Part shown: positions 1 through 8,929 of the stretch, piece by piece
Numbering within the stretch: position 1 is the stretch's first letter
Layout of the letters: every line of letters starts with the position of its first letter
From: a bacterium
GTDB taxonomy: Bacteria > Bacillota > Bacilli > Lactobacillales > Streptococcaceae
DNA length: 64,000 nucleotides
Direction of reading: 5' to 3'
NCBI GenBank assembly: GCA_905221095.1
Contig: CAJNBV010000002.1
Span: forward strand, 1-64,000
Made by a program: the position numbers and the translations under genes
The notes under the pieces: generated by a model
Seen by the model: only the letters and a program-made list of their open reading frames with translations
Databases searched by the model: none
What the model was told of the DNA's origin: nothing

Positions 1-2862
1 GAAGTGACAGTCCCAATTACGGTGAAAGAACAAAAAGATACGTTCAACCCAACGGCAAAAGATCCAGCTCCAACAGCTAAACACGGCAGTGAGCCAAGTG
101 CAGAAGGAAGTATCAATACAGACAACCTACCAAAAGGTACAACCTACACATGGGTAGAAAAACCAGATACCAATACAACACCAGGAAACAAACCAGGGAA
201 AGTATTAATCACCTACCCAGATAACAGTACAGAAGAAGTAAACGTCACTGTTGAAGTAACGCCACAAAAAGACGATTACGATCCACAGCCAAAAGCCCAA
301 ACGGTAGATAACGGAACTGTGCCAAAGGCAGAAGATAGTGTAGACAAGACAGGTTTACCAAGCGGAACAACAATCGCATGGAAAGAAACGCCAGATGTCA
401 GCACACCAGGAAATCATCCAAGTGTAGTCTTAGTAACTTATCCAGACGGAACAGTCGATGAAGTGACAGTCCCAATCAAGGTGAAAGAACAAAAAGATAC
501 GTTTAACCCAACGACGAAAGAACCAGCTCCAACCGCAAAACACGGCAGTGAGCCAAGCGCAGAAGGAAGTATCAATACAGATGGTTTACCAAGTGGTACA
601 ACCTACACATGGGTAGAAAAACCAGATACCAATACAACACCAGGAAACAAATCCGGAAAAGTATTAATCACTTACCCAGACCAAAGTACGGAAGAAGTGA
701 CGGTAACGGTTGAAGTAACGCCACAAAAAGACGATTACGATCCACAGCCAAAAGCCCAAACGGTGGACAACGGGACAGTGCCAAAGTCAGAAGACAGTGT
801 TGATAAAACCGGCTTACCAGAAGGCACAAGAGTCACATGGAAAGACACGCCAGATGTCAGCACACCAGGAAGTCATCCAACCGTAGCCTTAGTGACATAC
901 CCAGACGGAACTACCGATGAAGTCCCAGTTCCAATTACGGTGAAAGAACAAAAAGAAACGTTCAATCCAACTGCGAAGCAACCAGCTCCAACCGCAAAAC
1001 ACGGCAGTGACCCAAGCGCAGAAGGAAGTATTAATACAGAAAATCTGCCAAAAGGTACAACCTATACATGGGTAGAAAAACCAGATACCAATACAACCCC
1101 AGGAAGTAAACCAGGGAAAGTATTAATCACCTACCCAGACCATAGTACGGAAGAAGTGACGGTAACGGTAAACGTAACTCCGCAAAATGATGAATACACA
1201 CCAACCGCAATAGCGCAAGAAGTGGACAATGGGCACGTACCAGATCCAGAAACAAGTGTAGATAGAACCGGCTTACCAGAAGGCACAAGGGTCACATGGA
1301 AAGAAACTCCAGTTGTGAACACACCAGGAGCACATCCAAGTGTAGCCTTAGTAACATATCCTGACGGAACAGTCGATGAAGTGACAGTTCCAATTACGGT
1401 GAAAGAACAAAAAGATACGTTCAATCCAACTGCGAAACACCCAGCTCCAACCGCAAAACACGGTAGTGAGCCAAGTGCAGAAGGAAGTATTAATACTGAC
1501 AATCTACCAAAAGGTACAACCTACACATGGGTAGAAAAACCAGATACCAATACAACCCCAGGAAGTAAACCAGGGAAAGTATTAATCACCTACCCAGATA
1601 AGAGTACAGAAGAAGTAAACGTCACTGTAGAAGTAACGCCACAAAAAGACGATTACGATCCACAACCAAAAACCCAAACGGTGGAACATGCTCAAGTCCC
1701 ACTAGCAAAAGATAGTATTCATAATGTTAAAGATTTACCAGAAGGTTCAACATTTGAATGGAAAGATGGTAAAGTTCCAGATACTTCTAAACATGGTGAG
1801 AAAAAAGGAGTAGTAACTGTAACTTATCAAGACAGAAGTACAGAAGACGTTGAAGTTACAATTACAGTTAATCCTAAAGACTTTACTCCAGTGGTTCCTA
1901 AAGAAAAAGTACCAGTGAAAAATCCTGATAACTTAACACAAGCTGAACAAGATAAAGTTAAGAAAAATGTGAAAAAAGCAAATCCAGGAAAAGATGTAAT
2001 TGTTGCTTCAGATGGAAATGTAACAATCACTGATCCAGAAACAAATGTCAGTCATAACATTCCTCGTGATGAATTGGTATTTGCATATGCAAAAGGTGAA
2101 CCAGAAGTTTTGAAAATTCCGGAATTTAATGGTGGAGTAAACACCCCAGATGCTCCGGCTCATGAGATTCCAGAGTTTGCAGGTGGAGTCAATGGAGAAC
2201 CAGAGGTACAACCAGAAAATCCAGGATACAACGGCCTAATTGGAACGACAGGAGTGGATGAAAACGGGAACTTAATAGATCCTCCAACAGTTGACATCCC
2301 AGAATTCCATGGTGCAGTAAATGGAGAGCTTCCAGATCCAGTACAATTACCTAAAGTTCAGTTAATCATCACTAAATGGACTGATGAACAAGGTCATGAA
2401 TTGAGACCAGCTGATGCTAAGGCTCCAACGGTATTAGGTGAAGCCAATGAAGCATTTGAACATGGTGAAATTGAAGGTTATGTATTTGTAAGAACAGAAA
2501 CTAAAGATGATGTTGTAACTCACGTTTTCAGGAAAGTAAGTCCAGTTAGACCAACAGGTGACGGTCAACAAAGACCACCTACTCCATCTGACGATACAAA
2601 TCCTAGACCGAATACTGCTAATCCTGCTGAGATGCCAGCTACTCAACCGACTGAACAACAAAGTCAAACAGTTGAAGTGCCTGCTCAATTGCCGAATGAA
2701 GTGTCAGAAACGAATCCATCAGTTTCTCAGCCGCAAGCAGTATTGCCAAATACTGGTATACAAGAAGACCGTACTACAGGTGCATTAGGAGTTCTCTCTC
2801 TTCTTGGGGCATTTGGTTTGCTATTTGCCAAAAAGAAAAAAGACGATGAAGAGGAAGCTTAA
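1..2862 (+). CDS. Rib-repeat LPXTG surface adhesin, 3' part only
   Basis: The frame is open from base 1, so the signal peptide and N-terminal domain lie upstream of the window. About visible residues 1-625 are Rib/alpha-type repeats, seen as a recurring G-T-x-x-x-W followed by a V-T-Y-P-D strand and V-x-V-x-V; two alternating types form a 153-residue super-unit. Next come a lysine-rich linker, three P-E-F-x-G-x-V-N motifs (about 706-776), a MucBP-like module (about 785-845), a Pro/Gln/Thr-rich wall-spanning stretch and a sorting signal: LPNTG at base 2743, a hydrophobic helix and a Lys/Asp/Glu tail. Sortase A should link the protein to peptidoglycan. Known Rib stacks hold an adhesive tip away from the wall; the tip is outside the window, so the ligand cannot be inferred. 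Paired terminator hairpins follow the stop. Confidence 0.9.
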   Translation, partial: EVTVPITVKEQKDTFNPTAKDPAPTAKHGSEPSAEGSINTDNLPKGTTYTWVEKPDTNTTPGNKPGKVLITYPDNSTEEVNVTVEVTPQKDDYDPQPKAQTVDNGTVPKAEDSVDKTGLPSGTTIAWKETPDVSTPGNHPSVVLVTYPDGTVDEVTVPIKVKEQKDTFNPTTKEPAPTAKHGSEPSAEGSINTDGLPSGTTYTWVEKPDTNTTPGNKSGKVLITYPDQSTEEVTVTVEVTPQKDDYDPQPKAQTVDNGTVPKSEDSVDKTGLPEGTRVTWKDTPDVSTPGSHPTVALVTYPDGTTDEVPVPITVKEQKETFNPTAKQPAPTAKHGSDPSAEGSINTENLPKGTTYTWVEKPDTNTTPGSKPGKVLITYPDHSTEEVTVTVNVTPQNDEYTPTAIAQEVDNGHVPDPETSVDRTGLPEGTRVTWKETPVVNTPGAHPSVALVTYPDGTVDEVTVPITVKEQKDTFNPTAKHPAPTAKHGSEPSAEGSINTDNLPKGTTYTWVEKPDTNTTPGSKPGKVLITYPDKSTEEVNVTVEVTPQKDDYDPQPKTQTVEHAQVPLAKDSIHNVKDLPEGSTFEWKDGKVPDTSKHGEKKGVVTVTYQDRSTEDVEVTITVNPKDFTPVVPKEKVPVKNPDNLTQAEQDKVKKNVKKANPGKDVIVASDGNVTITDPETNVSHNIPRDELVFAYAKGEPEVLKIPEFNGGVNTPDAPAHEIPEFAGGVNGEPEVQPENPGYNGLIGTTGVDENGNLIDPPTVDIPEFHGAVNGELPDPVQLPKVQLIITKWTDEQGHELRPADAKAPTVLGEANEAFEHGEIEGYVFVRTETKDDVVTHVFRKVSPVRPTGDGQQRPPTPSDDTNPRPNTANPAEMPATQPTEQQSQTVEVPAQLPNEVSETNPSVSQPQAVLPNTGIQEDRTTGALGVLSLLGAFGLLFAKKKKDDEEEA
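22..1857 (+). repeat. 459-bp tandem super-repeat inside the Rib adhesin
   Basis: The anchor that begins with the codons for VKEQK recurs at 22, 481, 940 and 1399, an exact 459-bp (153-codon) spacing. Each unit holds two different Rib domains. The second half of the fourth unit is more diverged. The array may continue upstream of the window. Confidence 0.9.
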
Positions 2863-2921
2863 ATAGATGATCTCATCTGACCATTGCTAGCTTTCCCTAC
2901 ATGAAGTCTTTGTAAATCAAA

Positions 2922-2967
2922 AAGAACTAGAAACATCACTCATTTGTGAGAACTCTAGTTCTTTTTT
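2922..2967 (+). terminator. Bidirectional terminator after the Rib adhesin
   Basis: The arms AAGAACTAGA and TCTAGTTCTT flank a loop of about 24 bases and are followed by T's. Read on the minus strand, the hairpin is also followed by a T-run, so it can serve the convergent reductase gene. Confidence 0.75.
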
Positions 2968-2975
2968 CGTATTTC

Positions 2976-3018
2976 AAGAACTAGTCATTCGATTGTTGAT
3001 GAATTGTCTAGTTCTTTT
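2976..3018 (+). terminator. Second hairpin reusing the same stem
   Basis: A second inverted repeat uses nearly the same arms (AAGAACTAG / CTAGTTCTTTT) directly after the first terminator, with a different loop. It looks like a duplicated terminator or a backup. Confidence 0.55.
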
Positions 3019-3075
3019 ATATAGAGGGCTAAAAGTCTGTCCGATTGTCTGTTTTAGACTAGCGATTAGTGATGA

Positions 3076-3621
3076 CTAGATCGCATTGATCAAGTCTTGA
3101 GCTTGTTTTTCAAGTGAATTTAGGACTGTTTCTTCAAGAACCAATTTTCCGTCTGCCCAGGCAGAGTCATTAACACGTGCAGCAGTGAAATCGCCAACGA
3201 CTTGTGTACGGATAAATGGCAAGAGGTCCTTGTAGATAGCGAAAAGTTGATCGTGACCTGCATTAGCTACAGATGATACTGTGACAAACTTGTCTTGAAG
3301 GGCAGAAGCGCCACGTGTATCAGACAAGTCAAGGGCACGAGATAACCAGTCAAGCAAGTTTTTCACTGTTCCAGGGATTGAGAAGTTGTAGACTGGAGAG
3401 AAGATCCAGATAGCCTCAGCAGCCAGAGCCGCTTCACGAGCAGCCGCTACAGCTGGATGAGTTTGAACTTCCAAATCTTGGCTAAAGAGAGGAAGGGATG
3501 AATAATCGAGGTAGCTAACTTCCGCTTTACCAGCAAGTGCTTTCTCAGCTTCGAGGGCCATTTGGTGGTTGAAAGAACCTTGGCGTAGTGATCCGACGAT
3601 AAATAATACTTTTTTAGACAT
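3076..3621 (-). CDS. NADPH-dependent FMN reductase family flavoprotein
   Basis: This 181-aa flavodoxin-fold protein starts with a beta strand and phosphate loop (V-G-S-L-R-Q-G-S-F-N, residues 9-18), the FMN-phosphate site of the FMN_red family. The S-P-V-Y-N-F-S-I-P-G segment near residues 95-104 is the second flavin-contact loop, where family members carry P-x-Y-N. These enzymes move electrons from NAD(P)H to FMN and then to quinones, azo dyes or chromate; the substrate cannot be read from sequence. The ATG at 3621 is preceded by AAGGAG at a suitable distance. It is transcribed alone, convergent with the Rib adhesin and divergent from the MFS gene. Confidence 0.85.
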   Translation of the reverse strand: MSKKVLFIVGSLRQGSFNHQMALEAEKALAGKAEVSYLDYSSLPLFSQDLEVQTHPAVAAAREAALAAEAIWIFSPVYNFSIPGTVKNLLDWLSRALDLSDTRGASALQDKFVTVSSVANAGHDQLFAIYKDLLPFIRTQVVGDFTAARVNDSAWADGKLVLEETVLNSLEKQAQDLINAI

Positions 3622-4013
3622 GATGTGTCTCCTTTTTCTTAAAATTTACGAGAACCTCTCGTTGTTATAAGATATATTACAACAAAACAAAAGGACTTGC
3701 AAGAAATTTGCTCAAAGATAATTTGAAAACTATAAAACTGCAGAAACTCTAGTCACTTGCGACTGGAATGCATTTGATTTTCGAAGAGTATTCCTATATT
3801 CTCTTGTAATATGATGACATAAGTGCTAAAATAAACAAGAAAACTCGCAATAGAAACCGCAGAACAGCTATTTTCCGGTATCATTTCATAAATCATTAAG
3901 GGAACAATAATGGCATTGAAGAATGCATCTAAAAAGGGGTGGAGATTATGTAAGGCACGGATTAACAAGTGACGGACAAAAGAAATAATAATACACTTGT
4001 TAAAGGAGAAAAG
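3622..4013. other. Intergenic region with a BOX fragment and a promoter copy
   Basis: Bases 3773-3791 match the terminal 18-19 bases of a boxA end (TTTGATTTTCGAAGAGTAT). They are followed by a promoter-like set, TTGTAA (3804-3809), 17 bp, TAAAAT (3827-3832) with TG before the -10. The same fragment-plus-promoter order occurs at 5436-5495. Bases 3833-4000 show nothing clear on the plus strand; an antisense frame there lacks a ribosome binding site. Confidence 0.55.
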
Positions 4014-5210
4014 ATGTTAATAAGAAATTATCGGAAAAATATTGGCCTGATGGCTGGAGTTGAGTTTTTTGCATTTTTAGGGATTACCAGTTTTTGGATT
4101 CTCTTTCTCAGTCAAAACGGAATGTCTCTTTGGCAGATTGGACTTCTGGAGAGTATTTTTCATACGACCAGTCTTCTCTGTGAAATTCCATCTGGTATGT
4201 TAGCTGACCGCTATTCCTATAAGACCAACCTTTATTTAAGTCGAATAGCAGGGATTGTGTCTTCTATTCTTATGTTGGCTGGGCAGGGAAATTTTTGGAT
4301 TTATGCACTAGCTATGGCGGTGAGTGCCTTGTCTTATAATTTTGATTCAGGAACAAGCGCAGCAATGGTCTATGACTCGGCTGTAGAGGCTGGACTAAAG
4401 GAGCGTTACCTATCCATTTCGAGCTTCCTATCAGGAGTGTCAGAAGGAACTCGGTCTTTGGGGACAGTGTTGGCGGGATTTTTTGTCCATGGTCAATTGC
4501 ACCTGACCTACTATATCATGATTGCGACTTCTATCATAGTTCTTTTCCTGATTTGGATGCTGAAAGAACCCAGTGTCAAGGTAGAAAAAGCTGATAGTGT
4601 GACTATGAAACAGATTATTTGGACTGTTAAGGAAGAGTTGGAGCAAAATCCCATGCTCTTCAACTGGATGATTTTGTCTCAGATTGTCGGAACACTCATG
4701 TGCATGTTTTATTTTTACTATCAAAATCAGTTACCAGATTTAAGTGGTTGGCAAATTTCAGCTGTTATGCTACTTGGTAGTCTCTTAAATATCGTTGCAG
4801 TCTATCTAGCGAGTAAGATTGGCAAGAACTATGCCACCTTGAAGCTTTTCCCTATCCTCGTCCTGCTGACTGGAGTTACCTACCTGCTGTCCTACTTTGG
4901 AACACCTCTAATCTATATTTTGATTTATTTGATTAGTAATGCTCTATATGCTCTTTTTCAGCCGATTTTTGACAATGATTTGCAAGAGCGCCTTCCAAGC
5001 GAAGTAAGGGCAACCATGCTGAGTGTTTACTCTATGATGTTTAGCCTGAGTATGATTGTGTTCTTTCCACTGACAGGATGGTTGATTGACCATTTAGGCT
5101 TTGTACTAACATTTCTTTATCTAGGCTTCTTTTTAGTCATGATTGGCCTTCTACTACCTATCTTTTTAGGAAAAATGGCTAAAAGAATGGATGATAAAGT
5201 GATCCCATAG
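4014..5210 (+). CDS. MFS transporter, probable exporter
   Basis: This 398-aa membrane protein has about twelve hydrophobic helices in two halves split by a charged loop near residues 190-215. The conserved MFS loop between helices 2 and 3 is visible as G-M-L-A-D-R-Y-S-Y-K, matching G-x-x-x-D-R-x-G-R-K. The family moves small molecules using the proton gradient; the substrate is unknown, and relatives are usually annotated as drug or peptide exporters. I chose the ATG at 4014 because AAAGGAG ends five bases before it; the upstream in-frame GTG at 3969 has no ribosome binding site. It is monocistronic and ends in a hairpin. The nearest promoter match lies about 180 bases upstream. Confidence 0.85.
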   Translation: MLIRNYRKNIGLMAGVEFFAFLGITSFWILFLSQNGMSLWQIGLLESIFHTTSLLCEIPSGMLADRYSYKTNLYLSRIAGIVSSILMLAGQGNFWIYALAMAVSALSYNFDSGTSAAMVYDSAVEAGLKERYLSISSFLSGVSEGTRSLGTVLAGFFVHGQLHLTYYIMIATSIIVLFLIWMLKEPSVKVEKADSVTMKQIIWTVKEELEQNPMLFNWMILSQIVGTLMCMFYFYYQNQLPDLSGWQISAVMLLGSLLNIVAVYLASKIGKNYATLKLFPILVLLTGVTYLLSYFGTPLIYILIYLISNALYALFQPIFDNDLQERLPSEVRATMLSVYSMMFSLSMIVFFPLTGWLIDHLGFVLTFLYLGFFLVMIGLLLPIFLGKMAKRMDDKVIP

Positions 5211-5226
5211 ATCAAAAAAATTTACG

Positions 5227-5255
5227 AAAACTTGAGTGTCAAGCTCAGGTTTTTT
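5227..5255 (+). terminator. Terminator after the MFS gene
   Basis: AACTTGAG pairs with CTCAGGTT through G-U pairs around a seven-base loop, followed by a T-run. Confidence 0.7.
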
Positions 5256-5350
5256 AATAGGTTGATTTTGGAGCTGTCTTTACTTTTCTTGCTCGGTTTT
5301 AATCAAGAAAAATCTGTTTGCTTTGAAGGAAGAAATAGAATTGGTTGCTT

Positions 5351-5454
5351 ATACTCAATGAAAATCAAAGAGCAAACTAGGAAGCTAGCCGTAAGCTGTA
5401 CTTGAGTACGGTAAGGCGACGCTGACGTAGTTTGAAGAGATTCTCGAAGAGTAT
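5351..5454 (-). repeat. BOX element, boxA-boxC form without boxB
   Basis: It begins ATACTCAATGAAAATCAAAG and ends TTCTCGAAGAGTAT, the boxC and boxA ends. Its interior carries TACGGTAAGGCGACGCTGACG, one mismatch from the BOXA1R typing primer. At about 104 bp there is room only for boxA plus boxC. BOX elements are non-autonomous repeats typical of pneumococcus and its relatives. Confidence 0.85.
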
Positions 5455-5466
5455 TCTTGCATTCAC

Positions 5467-5495
5467 TTGTAATAAAGCCTAATAGATGGTAAAAT
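5467..5495 (+). promoter_or_regulatory. Promoter of the ypmB-aspB-asnS operon
   Basis: TTGTAA (5467-5472), 17 bp, TAAAAT (5490-5495), with TG at 5487-5488 making an extended -10. The -10 ends seven bases before the GTG start, so the transcript should begin at or next to the start codon. The promoter lies 12 bp beyond the BOX element. Confidence 0.6.
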
Positions 5496-5501
5496 AGACG
5501 A

Positions 5502-5990
5502 GTGAAAAAAAGACAAAACAAAGCAAAAAATAATCTACTGTGGCAGTATGGTCTAGGGATGACGATTTTGTTTGTGGTTATCAGTGCTTCCTTTCTGTAT
5601 CTGGTGTTTCTGAGTATGAAACCCTATCAAACAGCTAAAAGTGAAGGAGAAAAATTAGCTCAGCAGTATGCAGGATTAGAGCAGGCTGATCAGGTTGACT
5701 TATACAATGGCTTGGAATCCTATTATAGCGTTCTTGGTCGTAATAAAAAACAAGAAGCACTTGCTGTCCTGATTGGAAAAGATGACCATAAGATTTACGT
5801 TTATCAGCTAAATCAAGGTGTTTCACAAGAAAAAGCAGAAGCGGTTTCTAAGGAAAAAGGAGCAGGCGAGATTGACAAGATTACCTTTGGTCGTTATCAA
5901 GATAAGCCAATCTGGGAAGTCAAGTCAGGTTCTGATTTTTATCTAGTAGATTTTGAAACAGGAGCATTGGTCAATAAGGAGGGCCTATGA
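5502..5990 (+). CDS. YpmB-like membrane-anchored protein (DUF5590)
   Basis: This 162-aa protein has a short basic N-terminus, one transmembrane helix (about 17-38) and an extracellular domain with two PepSY-like segments, fitting the YpmB/DUF5590 family. No catalytic residues are evident and the family's function is not established. The context supports the call: a ypmB homologue precedes aspB and asnS in Bacillus subtilis, and here it overlaps aspB by ATGA. The start is a GTG with no ribosome binding site, seven bases after a good -10 box, so it may be translated from a leaderless transcript. Confidence 0.75.
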   Translation: MKKRQNKAKNNLLWQYGLGMTILFVVISASFLYLVFLSMKPYQTAKSEGEKLAQQYAGLEQADQVDLYNGLESYYSVLGRNKKQEALAVLIGKDDHKIYVYQLNQGVSQEKAEAVSKEKGAGEIDKITFGRYQDKPIWEVKSGSDFYLVDFETGALVNKEGL

Positions 5991-7174
5991 AACTATCCAA
6001 CCGTGTTTTAGAAATGGAAGAAAGTGTGACCTTGGCTGCTGGAGCCCGTGCCAAAGCACTCAAGGCTGAGGGAAGAGATATCCTGTCTCTAACCTTGGGT
6101 GAGCCAGATTTCACTACTCCCAAAAATATCCAAGATGCCGCCATTGCATCGATTCAAGATGGGCGTGCTTCTTTTTATACAGTAACCTCAGGTCTGCCAG
6201 AACTTAAGGCGGCGGTCAATAGCTACTTTGAGCGCTTTTACGGCTATTCTGTGGCGCCAAATCAAGTGACAGTCGCTGCTGGAGCCAAATATTCTCTCTA
6301 TACCTTCTTTATGGCTGTGGTCAATCCAGGTGATGAGGTTATCATCCCAACCCCATACTGGGTCAGCTATGGAGACCAGGTCAAGATGGCTGAGGGTGTC
6401 CCAGTCTTTGTTCCTGCTAAGGAAGACAATCATTTTAAGGTGACTGTAGAGCAGTTGGAAGCAGCTCGCACAGACAAAACCAAGGTTTTGGTGCTAAATT
6501 CGCCATCTAATCCTACAGGTATGATTTACACTCGCGAGGAACTCTTGGCAATCGGGAACTGGGCTGTAGAAAAGGATATTCTCATCTTAGCAGATGATAT
6601 CTATGGTCGCTTGGTTTATAATGGCCATGAGTTCACACCGATTTCTAGCCTATCTGAAGCAATTCGTAAGCAAACAGTGGTCATCAATGGTGTGTCTAAA
6701 ACCTATGCCATGACCGGTTGGCGGATTGGTTATGCTGTCGGTGAGGCAGACATTATTGCTGCCATGTCCAAGATTGCAGGTCAAACAACCTCTAATCCGT
6801 CAGCAGTAGCTCAGTATGCAGCAGTTGAGGCCCTATCAGGCGAGCAAGATACTGTAGAAAGCATGCGTCAGGCCTTTGAGGAACGTCTCAATACCATTTA
6901 TCCCCTTCTTGCGGAAGTGCCAGGATTTGAAGTGGTCAAACCGCAAGGAGCCTTCTATCTCTTTCCAAATGTCAAAAAGGCAATGGAGATGAAAGGCTAT
7001 ACTGATGTGACAGACTTTACAACTGCTATCCTAGAAGAAGCCGAGGTAGCATTGGTAACAGGAGCAGGCTTTGGAGCGCCAGAAAATGTGCGCCTCAGCT
7101 ATGCGACAGACCTAGATACGCTTAAAGAAGCAGTTAGTCGCTTGAAAGCATTTATGGGTAGTGAGAATGATTGA
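5987..7174 (+). CDS. aspB: Pyridoxal-phosphate aspartate aminotransferase
   Basis: This 395-aa class I aminotransferase should interconvert aspartate and 2-oxoglutarate with oxaloacetate and glutamate in the cytoplasm. Visible family features are L-G-E-P-D-F-T-T-P near residue 37, N-S-P-S-N-P-T-G around 170-177, the D-D-I-Y strand near 203-206, the PLP-binding lysine in S-K-T-Y-A-M-T-G-W-R (about 236) and the C-terminal arginine region R-L-S-Y. Length is normal. It overlaps ypmB by four bases and the VOC gene by eight, so the genes are translationally coupled. Placing aspartate supply next to asparaginyl-tRNA synthetase is a conserved Firmicutes arrangement. Confidence 0.9.
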   Translation: MKLSNRVLEMEESVTLAAGARAKALKAEGRDILSLTLGEPDFTTPKNIQDAAIASIQDGRASFYTVTSGLPELKAAVNSYFERFYGYSVAPNQVTVAAGAKYSLYTFFMAVVNPGDEVIIPTPYWVSYGDQVKMAEGVPVFVPAKEDNHFKVTVEQLEAARTDKTKVLVLNSPSNPTGMIYTREELLAIGNWAVEKDILILADDIYGRLVYNGHEFTPISSLSEAIRKQTVVINGVSKTYAMTGWRIGYAVGEADIIAAMSKIAGQTTSNPSAVAQYAAVEALSGEQDTVESMRQAFEERLNTIYPLLAEVPGFEVVKPQGAFYLFPNVKKAMEMKGYTDVTDFTTAILEEAEVALVTGAGFGAPENVRLSYATDLDTLKEAVSRLKAFMGSEND

Positions 7175-7532
7175 TCATTTTGAAATTAAGGTAAAAGATT
7201 TACAAATTTCAGAAGGATTTTATAAGAGATTTCTCGCTCCTTTAGGATATGAATTGGCTTTTAGGACTAGTTCTCTAATCAGTTTTCTTGCCCCGAACAG
7301 CCCTCATCCTGGTGGTGATTTTTGGCTGGCTCAGGGGACTCAAGATCCTATTCACTTTGCTTTTTTAGCAGAAAATAAGGAAGAGGTTCAAGCTTGTTAT
7401 GAGGCTGGCTTAGAGGCAGGTGGGCGAGACAATGGGGCTCCTGGTTATCGCAGTGAGCATCCGATTTACTATGCTGCTTTTATGATTGACCCAGATGGGA
7501 ACAATATAGAAGTAGTTTGCCATAAAGAATAA
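7167..7532 (+). CDS. VOC (glyoxalase/bleomycin-resistance) family protein
   Basis: This 121-aa protein has the VOC fold pattern: an N-terminal F-E-I-K-V strand with a metal-site position at His4, and the C-terminal signature M-I-D-P-D-G-N-N-I-E-V-V. Relatives include glyoxalases and small-molecule resistance proteins; the substrate cannot be named. I chose the ATG at 7167, which overlaps the end of aspB, over the GTG six bases upstream because the family begins at M-I-D-H. It is an inserted passenger in the aspB-asnS operon, 18 bases before asnS. Confidence 0.8.
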   Translation: MIDHFEIKVKDLQISEGFYKRFLAPLGYELAFRTSSLISFLAPNSPHPGGDFWLAQGTQDPIHFAFLAENKEEVQACYEAGLEAGGRDNGAPGYRSEHPIYYAAFMIDPDGNNIEVVCHKE

Positions 7533-7550
7533 AAAAGAAAAGGAAAAATA

Positions 7551-8894
7551 ATGACAAAACGTGTAACGATTATTGATGTAAAAGACTATGTTGGTCAGGA
7601 AGTGACGATTGGCGCTTGGGTTGCCAACAAATCAGGAAAAGGGAAAATTGCCTTCTTGCAATTGCGTGATGGAACTGCCTTCTTCCAAGGTGTAGCCTTT
7701 AAACCAAACTTTGTCGAAAAATTTGGTGAAGAAGTAGGACTTGAAAAGTTTGATGTCATCAAACGCTTGAGCCAAGAAACGTCTGTTTATGTGACAGGAA
7801 TTGTCAAAGAAGACGAACGTTCTAAGTTTGGCTATGAGTTGGATATCACAGACATCGAAGTAATCGGTGAATCTCAAGACTACCCAATCACACCAAAAGA
7901 ACACGGAACAGACTTCTTGATGGACAACCGTCACTTGTGGCTACGCTCTCGTAAGCAAGTAGCTGTGATGCAAATCCGTAACGCGATCATTTATGCAACT
8001 TATGAGTTCTTCGACAAGAACGGCTTCATGAAGTTTGATAGCCCAATTCTTTCAGGAAATGCGGCAGAAGATTCAACAGAACTCTTTGAAACAGACTATT
8101 TCGGAACGCCAGCTTACTTGAGCCAATCAGGTCAGCTTTACCTAGAAGCAGGTGCTATGGCTCTTGGTCGTGTCTTTGACTTTGGTCCAGTATTCCGTGC
8201 TGAAAAATCAAAAACACGCCGTCACTTGACTGAGTTCTGGATGATGGATGCTGAGTACTCATACTTGACACACGATGAATCACTTGACCTGCAAGAAGCT
8301 TATGTAAAAGCTCTTCTACAAGGTGTTCTTGATCGTGCGCCTCAAGCCTTGGAAACCTTGGACCGTGATACAGAGCTCTTGAAACGCTACATTGCAGAGC
8401 CCTTCAAACGCATCACTTACGATCAAGCCATTGACCTCTTGCAAGAGCATGAGAATGATGAAGACGCTGACTACGAACATTTGGAGCATGGTGATGACTT
8501 TGGTTCACCACACGAAACGTGGATTTCAAACCACTTTGGTGTACCAACATTTGTCATGAACTATCCAGCAGCCATCAAGGCCTTCTACATGAAACCAGTT
8601 CCTGGAAATCCAGAGCGCGTGCTTTGTGCAGACTTGCTTGCCCCAGAAGGATACGGAGAAATCATCGGTGGATCTATGCGTGAGGAAGACTACGATGCTC
8701 TTGTTGCTAAGATGGATGAACTTGGTATGGATCGTACAGAGTACGAATTCTACCTTGACCTTCGTAAATACGGTACAGTCCCACATGGTGGATTTGGTAT
8801 CGGTATCGAACGTATGGTAACCTTCGCAGCAGGAACAAAACACATCCGTGAAGCTATTCCATTCCCACGTATGTTGCACCGTATCAAACCGTAA
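7551..8894 (+). CDS. asnS: Asparagine-tRNA ligase
   Basis: This 447-aa class II synthetase charges tRNA-Asn with asparagine using ATP. An N-terminal OB-fold anticodon-binding domain (about 1-110) precedes the catalytic domain. Motif 2 is visible as [15 protein letters not shown] and motif 3 as G-F-G-I-G-I-E-R-M. The E-F-W-M-M-D-A-E segment is typical of the AsnRS/AspRS group, and the operon link to aspB favours AsnRS. A ribosome binding site (AAAGGAA) precedes the ATG and a strong terminator follows the stop. It closes the ypmB-aspB-VOC-asnS unit. Confidence 0.95.
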   Translation: MTKRVTIIDVKDYVGQEVTIGAWVANKSGKGKIAFLQLRDGTAFFQGVAFKPNFVEKFGEEVGLEKFDVIKRLSQETSVYVTGIVKEDERSKFGYELDITDIEVIGESQDYPITPKEHGTDFLMDNRHLWLRSRKQVAVMQIRNAIIYATYEFFDKNGFMKFDSPILSGNAAEDSTELFETDYFGTPAYLSQSGQLYLEAGAMALGRVFDFGPVFRAEKSKTRRHLTEFWMMDAEYSYLTHDESLDLQEAYVKALLQGVLDRAPQALETLDRDTELLKRYIAEPFKRITYDQAIDLLQEHENDEDADYEHLEHGDDFGSPHETWISNHFGVPTFVMNYPAAIKAFYMKPVPGNPERVLCADLLAPEGYGEIIGGSMREEDYDALVAKMDELGMDRTEYEFYLDLRKYGTVPHGGFGIGIERMVTFAAGTKHIREAIPFPRMLHRIKP

Positions 8895-8901
8895 GAACAG
8901 G

Positions 8902-8926
8902 AAAACGCCCATGTGGCGTTTTTTTT
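8902..8926 (+). terminator. asnS terminator
   Basis: AAAACGCC and GGCGTTTT form an eight-pair stem around a short loop, running into eight T's. Confidence 0.9.
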
Positions 8927-8929
8927 ATG

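Noticed and set aside
22..1857. Regular repeats that could suggest a CRISPR array
   Set aside because: The units are 459 bp, in frame and encode Rib domains; there are no short spacers.
3753..3968. Minus-strand frame of 71 codons with a hydrophobic protein
   Set aside because: Its start is a TTG with no ribosome binding site, and its 3' part runs over the BOX fragment and a plus-strand promoter. It is more likely non-coding.
5351..5454. RUP element, another pneumococcal repeat of similar length (107 bp)
   Set aside because: The interior matches the BOXA1R primer, and related copies contain boxB units, so it is BOX.
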